15,497 bases of DNA from Brevundimonas sp. UBA4609 (GCA_002386585.1 DGIZ01000005.1:1-15497); one strand, 5' to 3'. Shown: positions 1 to 7,021, numbered from the stretch's first letter. Numbers and translations are program-made. Notes: generated by a model not told the origin, from the letters alone.

Positions 1-537
1 GCTGAGGCGGGCCTGGGCGAGCGTCGGTTTCAGGGTCGGCAGGGGCGTGCGTGCGACCAGGACATGGCCGTCCGGCGTCGTCCGGCGCGTGGTCAGGCCG
101 TCCTCGCCGACGGACAGGCCGGCCGCCGCGTCGGAGCCCAGACGGGCGCCTTGCGCCGCCAGGACGCGGCCGTCCGCATCGGCGATCAGCAAGGCGGCTT
201 CGGGATCTTCCAGGCGGGCGCTGTCCAGGGCCTGGACCGGCTGGTTCGGCGTCTGAGCCAGAACGCGGGCGGCGGAGTCCAGGGCGCGATCCGTCCGCGC
301 GGCGCGGGCTTCGACCTGGGCGGCGGCGAGCTTTGCCTCAAGCGTCAGGGTCTCCAGTCGGGCGGCCTCGACTTCGCGGCTGGGACGGCTGTTCTCGCGC
401 GCGAACAGCATGACATAGGCCGCCAGGGCCAGCGCCACGGCGAGCGCAAGGATACGGATCCAGGGCGCGGAGCGCGCGGCCTGATGATCCGTGGCCCGAC
501 GGCCGGGCCCGTAACTGCGGCGCTCGGTGCCCCGCAA
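1..537 (-). CDS. Membrane-anchored sensor-like protein, 5' part only (possible histidine kinase N-terminus)
   Basis: The reverse strand is open for 179 codons from a TTG start at 537 and runs off the left edge. An in-frame TGA lies eight codons upstream and no ATG or GTG lies between, so TTG is the only sensible start. A strong AGGAGGG ribosome-binding site sits 6 nt before it. The predicted product has a basic N-terminus, one hydrophobic segment at about residues 26-46 and an Ala/Arg/Glu-rich probable coiled coil at about 50-95. A small domain around 113-165 contains the string LLIADADGRVLAAQG, which resembles a PAS or other sensor fold. This layout is common at the start of sensor histidine kinases, but no kinase core is visible here, so the function is inferred. 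The promoter region carries an unusual cluster of GANTC sites. It follows the 629-1201 gene on the same strand after a 91-bp gap. Confidence 0.65.
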   Translation of the reverse strand, partial: MRGTERRSYGPGRRATDHQAARSAPWIRILALAVALALAAYVMLFARENSRPSREVEAARLETLTLEAKLAAAQVEARAARTDRALDSAARVLAQTPNQPVQALDSARLEDPEAALLIADADGRVLAAQGARLGSDAAAGLSVGEDGLTTRRTTPDGHVLVARTPLPTLKPTLAQARLS

Positions 538-543
538 GGGCGA

Positions 544-550
544 CCCTCCT
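544..550 (-). promoter_or_regulatory. Strong Shine-Dalgarno that decides the TTG start at 537
   Basis: The reverse strand reads AGGAGGG, then 6 nt, then TTG. This is the best ribosome-binding site in the left part of the window. It supports a TTG-initiated gene that an ATG-only search would miss. Confidence 0.7.
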
Positions 551-555
551 GTCCC

Positions 556-629
556 GATTCACTCGGGAATCTAGGCTGCGTCGCGGAATCCGTCGAGGGG
601 TGGGCGCCCAGGATGAGCGTCGGCGAGTC
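556..629. promoter_or_regulatory. Cluster of four GANTC (CcrM) sites
   Basis: GATTC at 556-560, GAATC at 567-571, GAATC at 586-590 and GAGTC at 625-629 all fall within 74 bp. Elsewhere in the window such sites are several hundred bases apart when counted by eye. CcrM methylates the adenine of GANTC in Caulobacterales and other alphaproteobacteria, and promoter methylation state is read by GcrA. The cluster covers the gap upstream of the leftmost gene. Confidence 0.6.
568..596 (-). promoter_or_regulatory. Candidate sigma-70-type promoter for the 537 gene with embedded GANTC sites
   Basis: On the reverse strand TCGACG (591-596, five of six matches to TTGACG) is followed after exactly 17 nt by TAGATT (568-573, four of six matches to TATAAT). 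This would place transcription start near 561, about 24 nt before the TTG codon. One GANTC site (586-590) lies just inside the -35 and another (567-571) overlaps the -10. In Caulobacter, GcrA/CcrM-controlled promoters typically have GANTC between or overlapping these elements. The assignment is by eye from consensus and spacing. Confidence 0.4.
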
Positions 630-1201
630 TAGGCGTCCGTCTCCGCGTCCTCATCCGGCCGGGGCGCAGGGGCCGGTGCGGCGATCTCGGTCATGCGACG
701 CAGGATGGACTGGGCCTTGCGGGCCAGGCGCTGGGTTTCGGGCGGAGCGTCGTCCGGAGCCTCGGCCACCGAGGCGATCAGTTCGCGCGCCAGGTCCATC
801 AGGTCGGGCCCTGCTGCGATCAGGCGGGCCTGGAATTCGATGCGCTGCGGGTCGCGGTCGTATTCGGCGCCGGGCACGCGCCAGCCGCCCCAGTCGGCCT
901 TGTCGGTGACCACCACCGGATAGCTGCCGGGGTAGGGATGGTGGACGCAGTCGGCGGGGTCCTGCCACTTGTTGCGCGCGCGCAGGATGCGCCAGTCGCC
1001 CACGGCGCCGGCGGCGGGATTGTCCGAGGGAACCTGCAGTTCCGCCGCGGCGAACTCGCGGCCCAGGCCCACGTCGTAGGTGATCCGGACCGGCTCGTCG
1101 AAACCCTTGGCCCAGACGGGCATGACCTTTTCGACCTGGGCCCAGACGCCGACGCTCTCGACCCAGACCTTCTGGCCCTTCTGGAACTGGGCGCGCGCCA
1201 T
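629..1201 (-). CDS. Conserved-looking protein of unknown function, 190 aa
   Basis: This is an intact reading frame with an ATG start at 1201 and TAG at 629. I do not recognise a named family. The first 55 residues are rich in Val, Trp and Gly with alternating hydrophobic residues (for example KGQKVWVESVGVWAQVEKV), which looks like a small SH3-like or KOW-like beta barrel; this is an inference. The middle holds several Trp, Pro and Tyr residues (WRILRARNKWQDP, HHPYPGSYPVVVTDK). Residues about 127-165 look helical, and the end is a disordered Pro/Ala/Asp/Glu tail. There is no signal peptide or membrane segment, so it is probably cytoplasmic. The likely ribosome-binding site GAGGG lies in the 3' arm of a perfect hairpin (1211-1227), so initiation may be controlled. 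It sits between a CBS-domain protein and a sensor-like gene on the same strand. Confidence 0.75.
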   Translation of the reverse strand: MARAQFQKGQKVWVESVGVWAQVEKVMPVWAKGFDEPVRITYDVGLGREFAAAELQVPSDNPAAGAVGDWRILRARNKWQDPADCVHHPYPGSYPVVVTDKADWGGWRVPGAEYDRDPQRIEFQARLIAAGPDLMDLARELIASVAEAPDDAPPETQRLARKAQSILRRMTEIAAPAPAPRPDEDAETDA

Positions 1202-1210
1202 TCCGGACTT

Positions 1211-1227
1211 CCCTCTTGCAAAGAGGG
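1211..1227 (-). promoter_or_regulatory. Hairpin that could mask the ribosome-binding site of the 629-1201 gene
   Basis: The perfect inverted repeat CCCTCTT / AAGAGGG has 7-bp arms and a 3-nt loop. In the reverse-strand transcript its 3' arm contains the GAGGG Shine-Dalgarno, 9 nt before the ATG at 1201. It could instead be part of a terminator for the upstream CBS gene, but it has no U tract. Confidence 0.4.
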
Positions 1228-1281
1228 GAATGATGCGGCCTGGCCGTTATCGTCGGGTTCCGTGACGTGGTTAGCGACGGA

Positions 1282-1698
1282 TTAACCCTGAGGGCGGGAA
1301 ATCTCTTCCAGCGCCTCGCCGGCGTAGCGTTCCTTGACCCGGGTCGACAGGTCGCCCAGCGAGACGACGCCGACCAGGCGGCCGTCCTTGTCCACCACCG
1401 GCAGGCGGCGAATCTGGCGCGACGACATCAGGTCCAGCGCGACCTTCAGGTCGTCGTCGGCCCGCACCACCAGAGCGTCGCGCGACAGCACGTCCAGCAC
1501 CCGCGCTTCCGGTCCGGCGCCCGAGGCCACGCCGCGAACGACGATGTCGCGATCGGTCAGGGCGCCGATCAGCCGGTCGCCGTCGGCCACGGGGATGAAG
1601 CCAAAATCGCCCGCGGCCATTCGACCGGCGACGTTCTGCAGGGTGTCTTCCGGACGGGCGACCTGCACGTCCTTGCTCATCACGTCGCGAATCTTCAT
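1282..1698 (-). CDS. Two-CBS-domain protein, 138 aa
   Basis: Tandem CBS (Bateman) module proteins bind adenine nucleotides and usually act as energy sensors or regulators in the cytoplasm. The product is essentially only two CBS repeats. The first starts MKIRDVMSKDVQVARPEDTL and contains GFIPVADGDRLIGALTDRDI (about residues 7-58). The second runs about 68-122 and contains RRLPVVDKDGRLVGVVSLGDL. I chose the ATG at 1698 because the CBS domain begins there with the usual (M)KIRDVM motif and GAGAAGG precedes it. A GTG 54 nt upstream would add an 18-residue Arg/Pro-rich tail unlike the family. It diverges from the Kef-type antiporter across about 160 bp and is followed by the 629-1201 gene. The ligand and partner cannot be told from sequence. 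Confidence 0.9.
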   Translation of the reverse strand: MKIRDVMSKDVQVARPEDTLQNVAGRMAAGDFGFIPVADGDRLIGALTDRDIVVRGVASGAGPEARVLDVLSRDALVVRADDDLKVALDLMSSRQIRRLPVVDKDGRLVGVVSLGDLSTRVKERYAGEALEEISRPQG

Positions 1699-1859
1699 GG
1701 CCTTCTCACGTGTAGGGGGCGCCTGGCGGCCCAGCTTGGGAAACCCGCGCACGGCGTCCGGGGTTCCGGCCGCCGCAAGGACGCGACGCCGCCGAACCTT
1801 CCCCCTCGCAATCGATCGTGTTCGCCCCCACTATGAAAAGACAAACGCAAGGGTGAGCG

Positions 1860-3725
1860 ATGGCCGAGGCTGCGACGGGACTGGAACTGGGCCATGTAGC
1901 GGCCCTCTTGGCGGCGGGCGTGGTGGCCGTGCCGGTATTCCGCAAGATCGGGTTGGGCTCGGTGCTCGGCTATCTGGCGGCGGGCGTCGCCATCGGTCCC
2001 TTCGGTCTGGCCCTGTTCCGCGAGCCTGAAGTCATCCTGCACGTCGCCGAGTTCGGCGTGGTCATCTTCCTGTTCATCATCGGCCTGGAGATGCGGCCCA
2101 AGCGCCTGTGGGGAATGCGCAAGGAGATTTTCGGTCTGGGCTCGGCCCAGGTCGGGCTGGCGGGGCTGGCCCTGACCGGCGTCGCTATGGCGGCGGGGGT
2201 TTCGGCGCCGGTGGCCTTCGTCGGAGCCATGGGCTTCGTCATGTCCTCCACAGCCGTCATCGTGCAGATGCTGGAGGAGCGCGGCGACCTGCCGACGCCC
2301 AGCGGCCAGAGGGCGGTCAGCATCCTGCTGTTCGAGGATCTGGCCATCGTGCCCCTGCTGGCCATCGTCGCCCTGCTGGGCGCCTCCCTCGGCCATGCGG
2401 CCGAGAGCACGACGCCGTTGTGGCGGTCGATCGGTCTGGCCCTGGCGGCCCTGGCGGGCGTGCTGGCGGTCGGCGTCTACGCCATCAATCCGGTGTTCCG
2501 CTTCCTGGCGCGCAACGGCGGGCGCGAGGTGATGACGGCCGCCGCCCTGCTGGTGGTGGCGGGCACGGCCTGGATCATGGACGAGGTCGGCCTGTCGATG
2601 GCCATGGGCGCCTTCCTGGCCGGGGTGCTGCTGTCCGACTCGACCTTCCGGCACCAGTTGGAAGCCGACGTCGAGCCGTTCCGCGCCATCCTGCTGGGCC
2701 TGTTCTTCCTGTCGGTCGGCATGGCGCTGGATATCGGCGTGGTCATCAGCGACTGGCGCATCGTCGTCGCCGGGCTGGCGGCCTTCATGGTGGTGAAGGC
2801 CCTCGTCATCTATGTCGTCGCCCGCCTGTTCAGGGCGCGCCATCATGAGGCGCTTGAGCGGGCGGCTCTGTTCGCCCAAGGCGGCGAGTTCGCCTTCGTC
2901 CTCTACGGCGCGGCGGCCGGCGCCGGGGTGATCGACGCCCAGGCCAGCGCGGCCCTGACGGCCATCGTCATCCTGTCCATGGCGCTGACGCCGCTGACGA
3001 CGCTGGCGTTGAAGCGCTTCCTGCCGAAGGAGGCGGGCCTGTCGCCGGAAGAGGCCGAGGGCGTCGACGCCGCCGAGGGGCTGGGCGGCCAGGTGCTGAT
3101 CATAGGCTTCGGCCGCTTCGCCCAGGTGGTGTCCCAGCCCCTGCTGGCGCGCGACGTGGACGTGTCGATCATCGAGAACGACGTGGAGATGATCCAGGCC
3201 GCCGGGAACTTCGGCTTCAAGGTCTATTACGGCGACGGCACGCGGCTGGACACGCTCAGGGCCTCGGGCGCGGGCAAGGCCGAGGCGGTGCTGGTCTGCG
3301 TCGACAAGCCCGAGACGGCCGACCGCATCGTCCAACTGGTCAAGTCCGAGTTTCCGGGCGTGAAGCTGCTGGTCCGCGCCTTCGACCGGGGCCATTCGCT
3401 GCGCCTGATCCAGGCGGGCGTGGACTATCAGGTGCGCGAGACCTTCGAATCCGCCCTGAAGTTCGGCCAGGCGGTGCTGGAGGAACTGGGCCTGCCGCAG
3501 GACGAAGCCGCCGAGGTCATCGCCGACGTGCGCCGCCGCGACGAGGCCCGGCTGGACCTGGAGGTCACCGGCGGCCTGGGGGCCGGGCGGGCCATGATGC
3601 GGGGCAATATGCCGACGCCGAAACCGACTCCCTATATCAAGCCTCACCGCGAGGGACGCCTGGTCAACGAGGACGAGGCCCCGGTGGAAGCGGTTCTCGA
3701 ACCGGCGGAACGAAAGGCGGACTGA
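1860..3725 (+). CDS. Kef-type (CPA2) monovalent cation:proton antiporter with RCK/TrkA-N domain
   Basis: This 621-aa inner-membrane protein is expected to exchange K+ (or Na+) for H+. Residues about 10-385 form a hydrophobic domain with family motifs: GYLAAGVAIGP (37-47), IIGLEMRP (73-80), SSTAVIVQMLEERG (129-142) and LLFEDLAIVPLL (156-167). The cytoplasmic TrkA-N/RCK domain follows, with the nucleotide-binding loop GFGRFA at 416-421 and the downstream acidic stretch SIIENDVEM. The segment KVYYGDGTRLDTLRASGAGKAE closely resembles KefC/KefB. The C-terminal tail of about 60 residues is charged. Length matches KefB/KefC (about 600-620 aa), but I cannot decide between them and no flavodoxin-fold KefF/KefG gene adjoins. 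The ATG at 1860 has a modest AAGGGTGAG upstream. pncB starts 6 nt after the stop, so the two are probably co-transcribed. Confidence 0.93.
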   Translation: MAEAATGLELGHVAALLAAGVVAVPVFRKIGLGSVLGYLAAGVAIGPFGLALFREPEVILHVAEFGVVIFLFIIGLEMRPKRLWGMRKEIFGLGSAQVGLAGLALTGVAMAAGVSAPVAFVGAMGFVMSSTAVIVQMLEERGDLPTPSGQRAVSILLFEDLAIVPLLAIVALLGASLGHAAESTTPLWRSIGLALAALAGVLAVGVYAINPVFRFLARNGGREVMTAAALLVVAGTAWIMDEVGLSMAMGAFLAGVLLSDSTFRHQLEADVEPFRAILLGLFFLSVGMALDIGVVISDWRIVVAGLAAFMVVKALVIYVVARLFRARHHEALERAALFAQGGEFAFVLYGAAAGAGVIDAQASAALTAIVILSMALTPLTTLALKRFLPKEAGLSPEEAEGVDAAEGLGGQVLIIGFGRFAQVVSQPLLARDVDVSIIENDVEMIQAAGNFGFKVYYGDGTRLDTLRASGAGKAEAVLVCVDKPETADRIVQLVKSEFPGVKLLVRAFDRGHSLRLIQAGVDYQVRETFESALKFGQAVLEELGLPQDEAAEVIADVRRRDEARLDLEVTGGLGAGRAMMRGNMPTPKPTPYIKPHREGRLVNEDEAPVEAVLEPAERKAD

Positions 3726-3731
3726 TCCGGC

Positions 3732-5042
3732 ATGGCGAGCATCGACCTGGCCAAGCGGGCCTATGACCACGGCTGGCGACTGGACCCCATCGTCCGCAGC
3801 CTGCTGGACACCGACTTCTACAAGCTGTTGATGCTGCAACTGATCTGGCGCCGGTTCCGCGATGTGCCGGTGACCTTCTCGGTCATCAACCGCACGACTT
3901 CGGTGCGTCTGGCCGAAGAGGTGGACGAGGCCGAACTGCGCGCCCAACTGGACCACGCCCGGTCCCTGCGTTTCACCAACCGCGAACTGATCTGGCTGGG
4001 CGGCAACACCTTCTATGGGGTGAAGTCGATCTTCAGCCCGGACTTTCTGGCCTGGCTGGCCGACTATCGCCTGCCGGACTACGACCTGTCTCGCAGCGCC
4101 GACGGACAGTACCGGCTCGAGTTTTCCGGAAGCTGGGCCGACGTCACCCTGTGGGAAATCCCCGCCCTGTCGATCCTGAACGAGCTGCGCAGCCGCCGCG
4201 CCCTGCGCCGCATGGGGCGGTTCGAACTGGACATCCTCTATTCGCGCGCCAAGACCAAGCTGTGGAGCAAGATCGAGCGGCTGAGGAAGCTGGAGCCGCT
4301 GGCCCTGTCCGACTTCGGCACGCGTCGCCGCCACGGCTTCCTGTGGCAGGGCTGGTGCGTCGAGGCGCTGAAGGAGGGGCTGGGAAGCGCCTTCATCGGC
4401 ACCTCCAACGTGCTGCTGGCGATGAACAACGATCTGGAGGCCATAGGCACCAACGGCCACGAACTGCCCATGGTGCTGGCCGCGATGGCGGGCGAGGACG
4501 AGGCGGCCCTGCGCGCGGCGCCCTACCGGGTGCTGGAGGAATGGCGCGCGGCCTATGACGGCAATCTGCTGATCGCCCTGCCGGACGCCTTCGGCACGCA
4601 GGCGTTTCTGGATGATGCGCCCGACTGGCTGGCCGACTGGAAGGGCTTCCGCCCCGATTCCGCCCCGCCGATCGAGGGGGGCGAGATCATCATGAAGTGG
4701 TGGGCGTCCAAGGGCCGCGACCCGCGTGAGCGCCTGCTGGTCCTGGCCGACGGGCTGGACGTCGACGGCATCGAGGCGGCCCACGCCCACTTCAAGGGCC
4801 GGGTGCGGACCAGCTTCGGCTGGGGCACCAATCTGACCAACGACTTCCGCGACTGCGCCCCCGTAGAGGCGCCCGAACTGCTGCCCCTGTCGCTGGTCTG
4901 CAAGGTGACGCAGGCGGCGGGCCGCCCGGCGGTCAAGCTGTCGGACAACGTTGAAAAGGCCACCGGCGACCGAACCGAGATCGAGCGCTATCTGCGGGTG
5001 TTCGGCGAGGCGGGGCGAAGTCGCCAGACCGTGCGCGTCTGA
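3732..5042 (+). CDS. pncB: Nicotinate phosphoribosyltransferase
   Basis: This enzyme makes nicotinate mononucleotide from nicotinate and PRPP with ATP hydrolysis, the entry step of the Preiss-Handler NAD salvage route in the cytoplasm. The 436-aa product has [12 protein letters not shown] at 23-34 (family T-D-x-Y-K), the GTSN loop at 223-226 and GTNGHELPM at 239-247. His243 of that last motif matches the conserved, transiently phosphorylated histidine. [11 protein letters not shown] near residue 363 is the phosphate-binding signature. Length is typical of the family. The ATG starts 6 nt after the antiporter stop, with a purine-rich AAAGGCGG a little upstream inside that gene. The context suggests an NAD/redox-linked operon, since an NAD(P)H flavoprotein follows. 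Confidence 0.95.
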   Translation: MASIDLAKRAYDHGWRLDPIVRSLLDTDFYKLLMLQLIWRRFRDVPVTFSVINRTTSVRLAEEVDEAELRAQLDHARSLRFTNRELIWLGGNTFYGVKSIFSPDFLAWLADYRLPDYDLSRSADGQYRLEFSGSWADVTLWEIPALSILNELRSRRALRRMGRFELDILYSRAKTKLWSKIERLRKLEPLALSDFGTRRRHGFLWQGWCVEALKEGLGSAFIGTSNVLLAMNNDLEAIGTNGHELPMVLAAMAGEDEAALRAAPYRVLEEWRAAYDGNLLIALPDAFGTQAFLDDAPDWLADWKGFRPDSAPPIEGGEIIMKWWASKGRDPRERLLVLADGLDVDGIEAAHAHFKGRVRTSFGWGTNLTNDFRDCAPVEAPELLPLSLVCKVTQAAGRPAVKLSDNVEKATGDRTEIERYLRVFGEAGRSRQTVRV

Positions 5043-5082
5043 TACGGAACCGCCAAGCTTGCTGGGGCATTTCCTCGCCAGC

Positions 5083-5098
5083 GGCGGCGGACGCCGCC
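5083..5098 (+). terminator. GC-rich hairpin after pncB (possible terminator)
   Basis: The perfect repeat GGCGGC / GCCGCC has a GGAC loop, 40 nt after the pncB stop. A weaker 5-bp stem (GCTGG 5061-5065 with CCAGC 5078-5082) adjoins it. There is no T run, so if it terminates it is not a classical intrinsic terminator. It could also be a leader structure for the following flavoprotein gene. Confidence 0.3.
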
Positions 5099-5120
5099 CT
5101 CATTCAGCGGGACGCCTGTC

Positions 5121-5693
5121 ATGACCACCTACAACGTCGGCTACATCATCGGCAGCCTGGCCAAGGGTTCGATCAACCGCAAGCTGGCCAAGGCCCTGGT
5201 CAAACTCGCGCCCGAGAAGCTGCAGTTCCACGAGATCGGCTTCAGCGAACTGCCGCTCTATTCCTATGACTATGACGCCGACTATCCGGCCGTCGCCAAC
5301 GACTTCAAGGCGGCGATCAAGCGGTCCGATGCGATCCTGATCGTCACGCCGGAATACAATCGCTCCATGCCCGGCGGGCTGAAGAACGCCATCGACTGGG
5401 CCAGTCGCCCCTATGGAAGCAACGCCTTCAAGAACAAGCCGACGGCGGTGATCGGCGCTTCGATCGGGGCCATCGGCACGGCCCTGGCCCAGCAGGCGCT
5501 GCGGCCGGTGCTGGGCTTCCTCCAGGCCCCGCAGATGAATGCGCCCGAAGGCTATATCCAGCTGACGCCGGGCCTGATCGACGACGACGGCAACGTCACT
5601 GTGCCCTCCACGGAACAGTTCCTGCGCGACTATATGGAGGCCTTCCACCAGCATATGGCGCGGGTGCTGACCGTCCTGCCCCGAGACGCCTGA
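5121..5693 (+). CDS. NADPH-dependent FMN reductase (ChrR/YieF-like quinone or chromate reductase family)
   Basis: This 190-aa cytoplasmic flavoprotein is predicted to bind FMN and pass electrons from NAD(P)H to quinones or other acceptors. The phosphate-binding loop region GSLAKGSINRKLA is at residues 11-23 (family G-S-x-R-x-x-S-x-N). The signature TPEYNRSMPGGLKNAIDW is at 76-93, and a Gly-rich strand VIGASIGAIGTALAQQALR follows. Length is typical of the FMN_red family. The physiological substrate cannot be deduced; chromate reduction by homologues is often a side activity. It follows pncB after a 78-bp gap containing two hairpins, so it may have its own promoter. It ends 6 bp from the convergent methyltransferase. 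Confidence 0.9.
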   Translation: MTTYNVGYIIGSLAKGSINRKLAKALVKLAPEKLQFHEIGFSELPLYSYDYDADYPAVANDFKAAIKRSDAILIVTPEYNRSMPGGLKNAIDWASRPYGSNAFKNKPTAVIGASIGAIGTALAQQALRPVLGFLQAPQMNAPEGYIQLTPGLIDDDGNVTVPSTEQFLRDYMEAFHQHMARVLTVLPRDA

Positions 5694-5699
5694 GGCCGG

Positions 5700-6365
5700 C
5701 TATAGGTCCAGCGACCAGACCCGCGTGCGTTTGACCTCCTGGTCCTCCAGTTCACGCGTGGTCGGCACGCGGTATTCAGCCAGCAGGCTGAGCCCCTCCT
5801 TCGGGAAGTAGGTCCGGCCGGGATCGCCGACCAGCACGGTCGTCCCGGCTGTCCGCGCCTGCTTCAGCCAGGCCAGGACCGCCTCGGCCATCGGCCCTTC
5901 ATAGAAGACGTCCCCCGCGCAGATGAGGTCGAATGCTGGGGGCGGGACCTCAAGCAGATTGTCCGCGGTGAAGGCGATCTCGACGCCGTTGGCCTCGGCG
6001 TTGGCGGCGACGGCGGCGGCGCAGAAGGGGTCGATGTCGGCGGCCAGCACCGACGCGGCGCCCGCCTTCATCGCCGCGATCGCCACCAGTCCCGAGCCGG
6101 TCGCGAGATCCAGCACGCGACGCCCCGTGACTTCGTCGGGGTGATCCAGCAGCCAGCGCGCCAGCGCCTGTCCGCCCGCCCAGGCGAAGGCCCAGAAGGG
6201 CGGCGGCAGGCCCATCTCGCCCAGCTCTTCTTCGGTCAGCCGCCAGATGGGCGTGACCTCGTCGGCCAGCCACAGGGAAATCTCGGGCGTGTGCGAGACG
6301 GGCTGAAGGCGGGTGTTGTCGCGGATGAAACGGACTGGATCGGCGATCCGTCTACTCGAGCTCAC
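5700..6365 (-). CDS. ETF beta-subunit lysine methyltransferase-like protein (class I SAM-dependent)
   Basis: This 221-aa enzyme resembles human ETFBKMT (METTL20), which methylates lysines of the electron transfer flavoprotein beta subunit; alphaproteobacterial homologues are known. The N-terminal signature has FIRDNT (13-18) and TPEISLWLADEVTPIW (26-41), then FWAFAWAGGQALARWLLD (57-74). SAM motif I is VLDLATGSG (84-92), the post-I acidic residue lies in AADIDP (108-113), and family motifs GDVFYE (151-156) and GDPGR (180-184) follow. The best start is the GTG at 6365, with GAGGG 5 nt upstream. The first in-frame ATG (residue 51) would delete the conserved N-terminus. The GTG lies inside the previous gene (14-nt overlap), implying translational coupling. 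PrmA (ribosomal protein L11) specificity is less likely given the N-terminal match. Confidence 0.85.
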   Translation of the reverse strand: MSSSRRIADPVRFIRDNTRLQPVSHTPEISLWLADEVTPIWRLTEEELGEMGLPPPFWAFAWAGGQALARWLLDHPDEVTGRRVLDLATGSGLVAIAAMKAGAASVLAADIDPFCAAAVAANAEANGVEIAFTADNLLEVPPPAFDLICAGDVFYEGPMAEAVLAWLKQARTAGTTVLVGDPGRTYFPKEGLSLLAEYRVPTTRELEDQEVKRTRVWSLDL

Positions 6366-6927
6366 GGGCGCCCTCGATCACGGCCTGATAGACCAGCGAC
6401 CGATCCGGTCCGCGCGTCATGTGCAGCAGCACCCAGGTCGCCCCCTTGCGCGCCACGACCACCCGCAACTGATCGTTGAAGACGCCGTCCGAGAAGCCCG
6501 CAGGCGCCACCGTGTCGCTCAGCAGGATCAGCGCCCCCATGCCCGAGCCGCAGCGGGCGATGCCGGTGCAGGCGAAGACGGTCTCATAGCCCCCCTCGCG
6601 CAGCGCTTCTTCATAGTGGCGCGCCATGTCGATCGGCGCGACGGCCGGGCGGATGACATAGTCCAGATGGCTGATCTGACCCTGAAGCCGCAGAGCGCTC
6701 TGCGGCGTGTCGCCTTCGGCGACCGCGCCGGTGGGCAGGGTGATTTCGGCGACGGACAACTGGCGCCAGGCGCGGATGCGCGCGCCGTCCATGCGGGGCA
6801 GGTCGTCATGGTCGCGCGCGCCGCGAACATCCTGTTGGACCAGGAAGGGCGGAGGCGGCGAAGCAAGCGCGGCAAGAGGGGCGGCGGCCGTCAGGAAGGC
6901 GACGACAAGGGCGGGAACACTACGCAT
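6352..6927 (-). CDS. Exported DUF4892-like protein, 191 aa
   Basis: The product begins with a signal peptide (hydrophobic core about residues 5-21, cleavage probably after ALA at 22) and should be periplasmic. The rest resembles DUF4892: the stretch RDHDDLPRMDGARI, a pattern of beta strands, LDYVIRPAVAPIDMARHYEEAL (about 88-109), then VFACTGIARCGSG. In that last stretch Cys120 and Cys126 could form a disulfide. The function of this family is unknown and the assignment is by remembered pattern. The start ATG at 6927 has only a weak GAAG upstream. The downstream methyltransferase start overlaps the end of this gene. It is divergent from the membrane protein/XRE operon across 124 bp. Confidence 0.72.
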   Translation of the reverse strand: MRSVPALVVAFLTAAAPLAALASPPPPFLVQQDVRGARDHDDLPRMDGARIRAWRQLSVAEITLPTGAVAEGDTPQSALRLQGQISHLDYVIRPAVAPIDMARHYEEALREGGYETVFACTGIARCGSGMGALILLSDTVAPAGFSDGVFNDQLRVVVARKGATWVLLHMTRGPDRSLVYQAVIEGARELE

Positions 6928-6993
6928 GACTTCAAGCTAGGGGCGGTCGAAGCGGCTGGCAATAATGTCAGGACATGCTGATAAAAAGTAAGG

Positions 6994-7021
6994 TTGACAT
7001 GACATGATGGCGCTGTAAGGT
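6994..7021 (+). promoter_or_regulatory. Candidate promoter of the membrane protein/XRE operon
   Basis: A perfect TTGACA (6994-6999) is followed after 16 nt by TAAGGT (7016-7021). Transcription would start near 7028, giving a 24-nt leader before the ATG at 7052. The -10 lies inside the left arm of the 7014-7031 palindrome, the geometry of an autorepressed promoter. A weaker alternative -10, TACATA, is at 7028-7033. Confidence 0.5.

Noticed and set aside
64..909. A 281-codon forward frame across the leftmost genes
   Set aside because: It crosses two better reverse-strand genes and their promoter gap and encodes Arg/Gly/Pro-rich sequence without a fold.
1707..1712. CACGTG palindrome near the CBS gene start
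   Set aside because: It is a single 6-bp palindrome with no partner or promoter context and is too short to support a binding-site call.
1695..4790. A 1031-codon reverse-strand open frame opposite the antiporter and pncB
   Set aside because: It is antisense to two clearly recognisable genes. Its composition (Gln, His, Asp, Arg and Gly rich, no domain) is the usual mirror of GC-rich coding sequence, and its GTG/ATG starts lack support.
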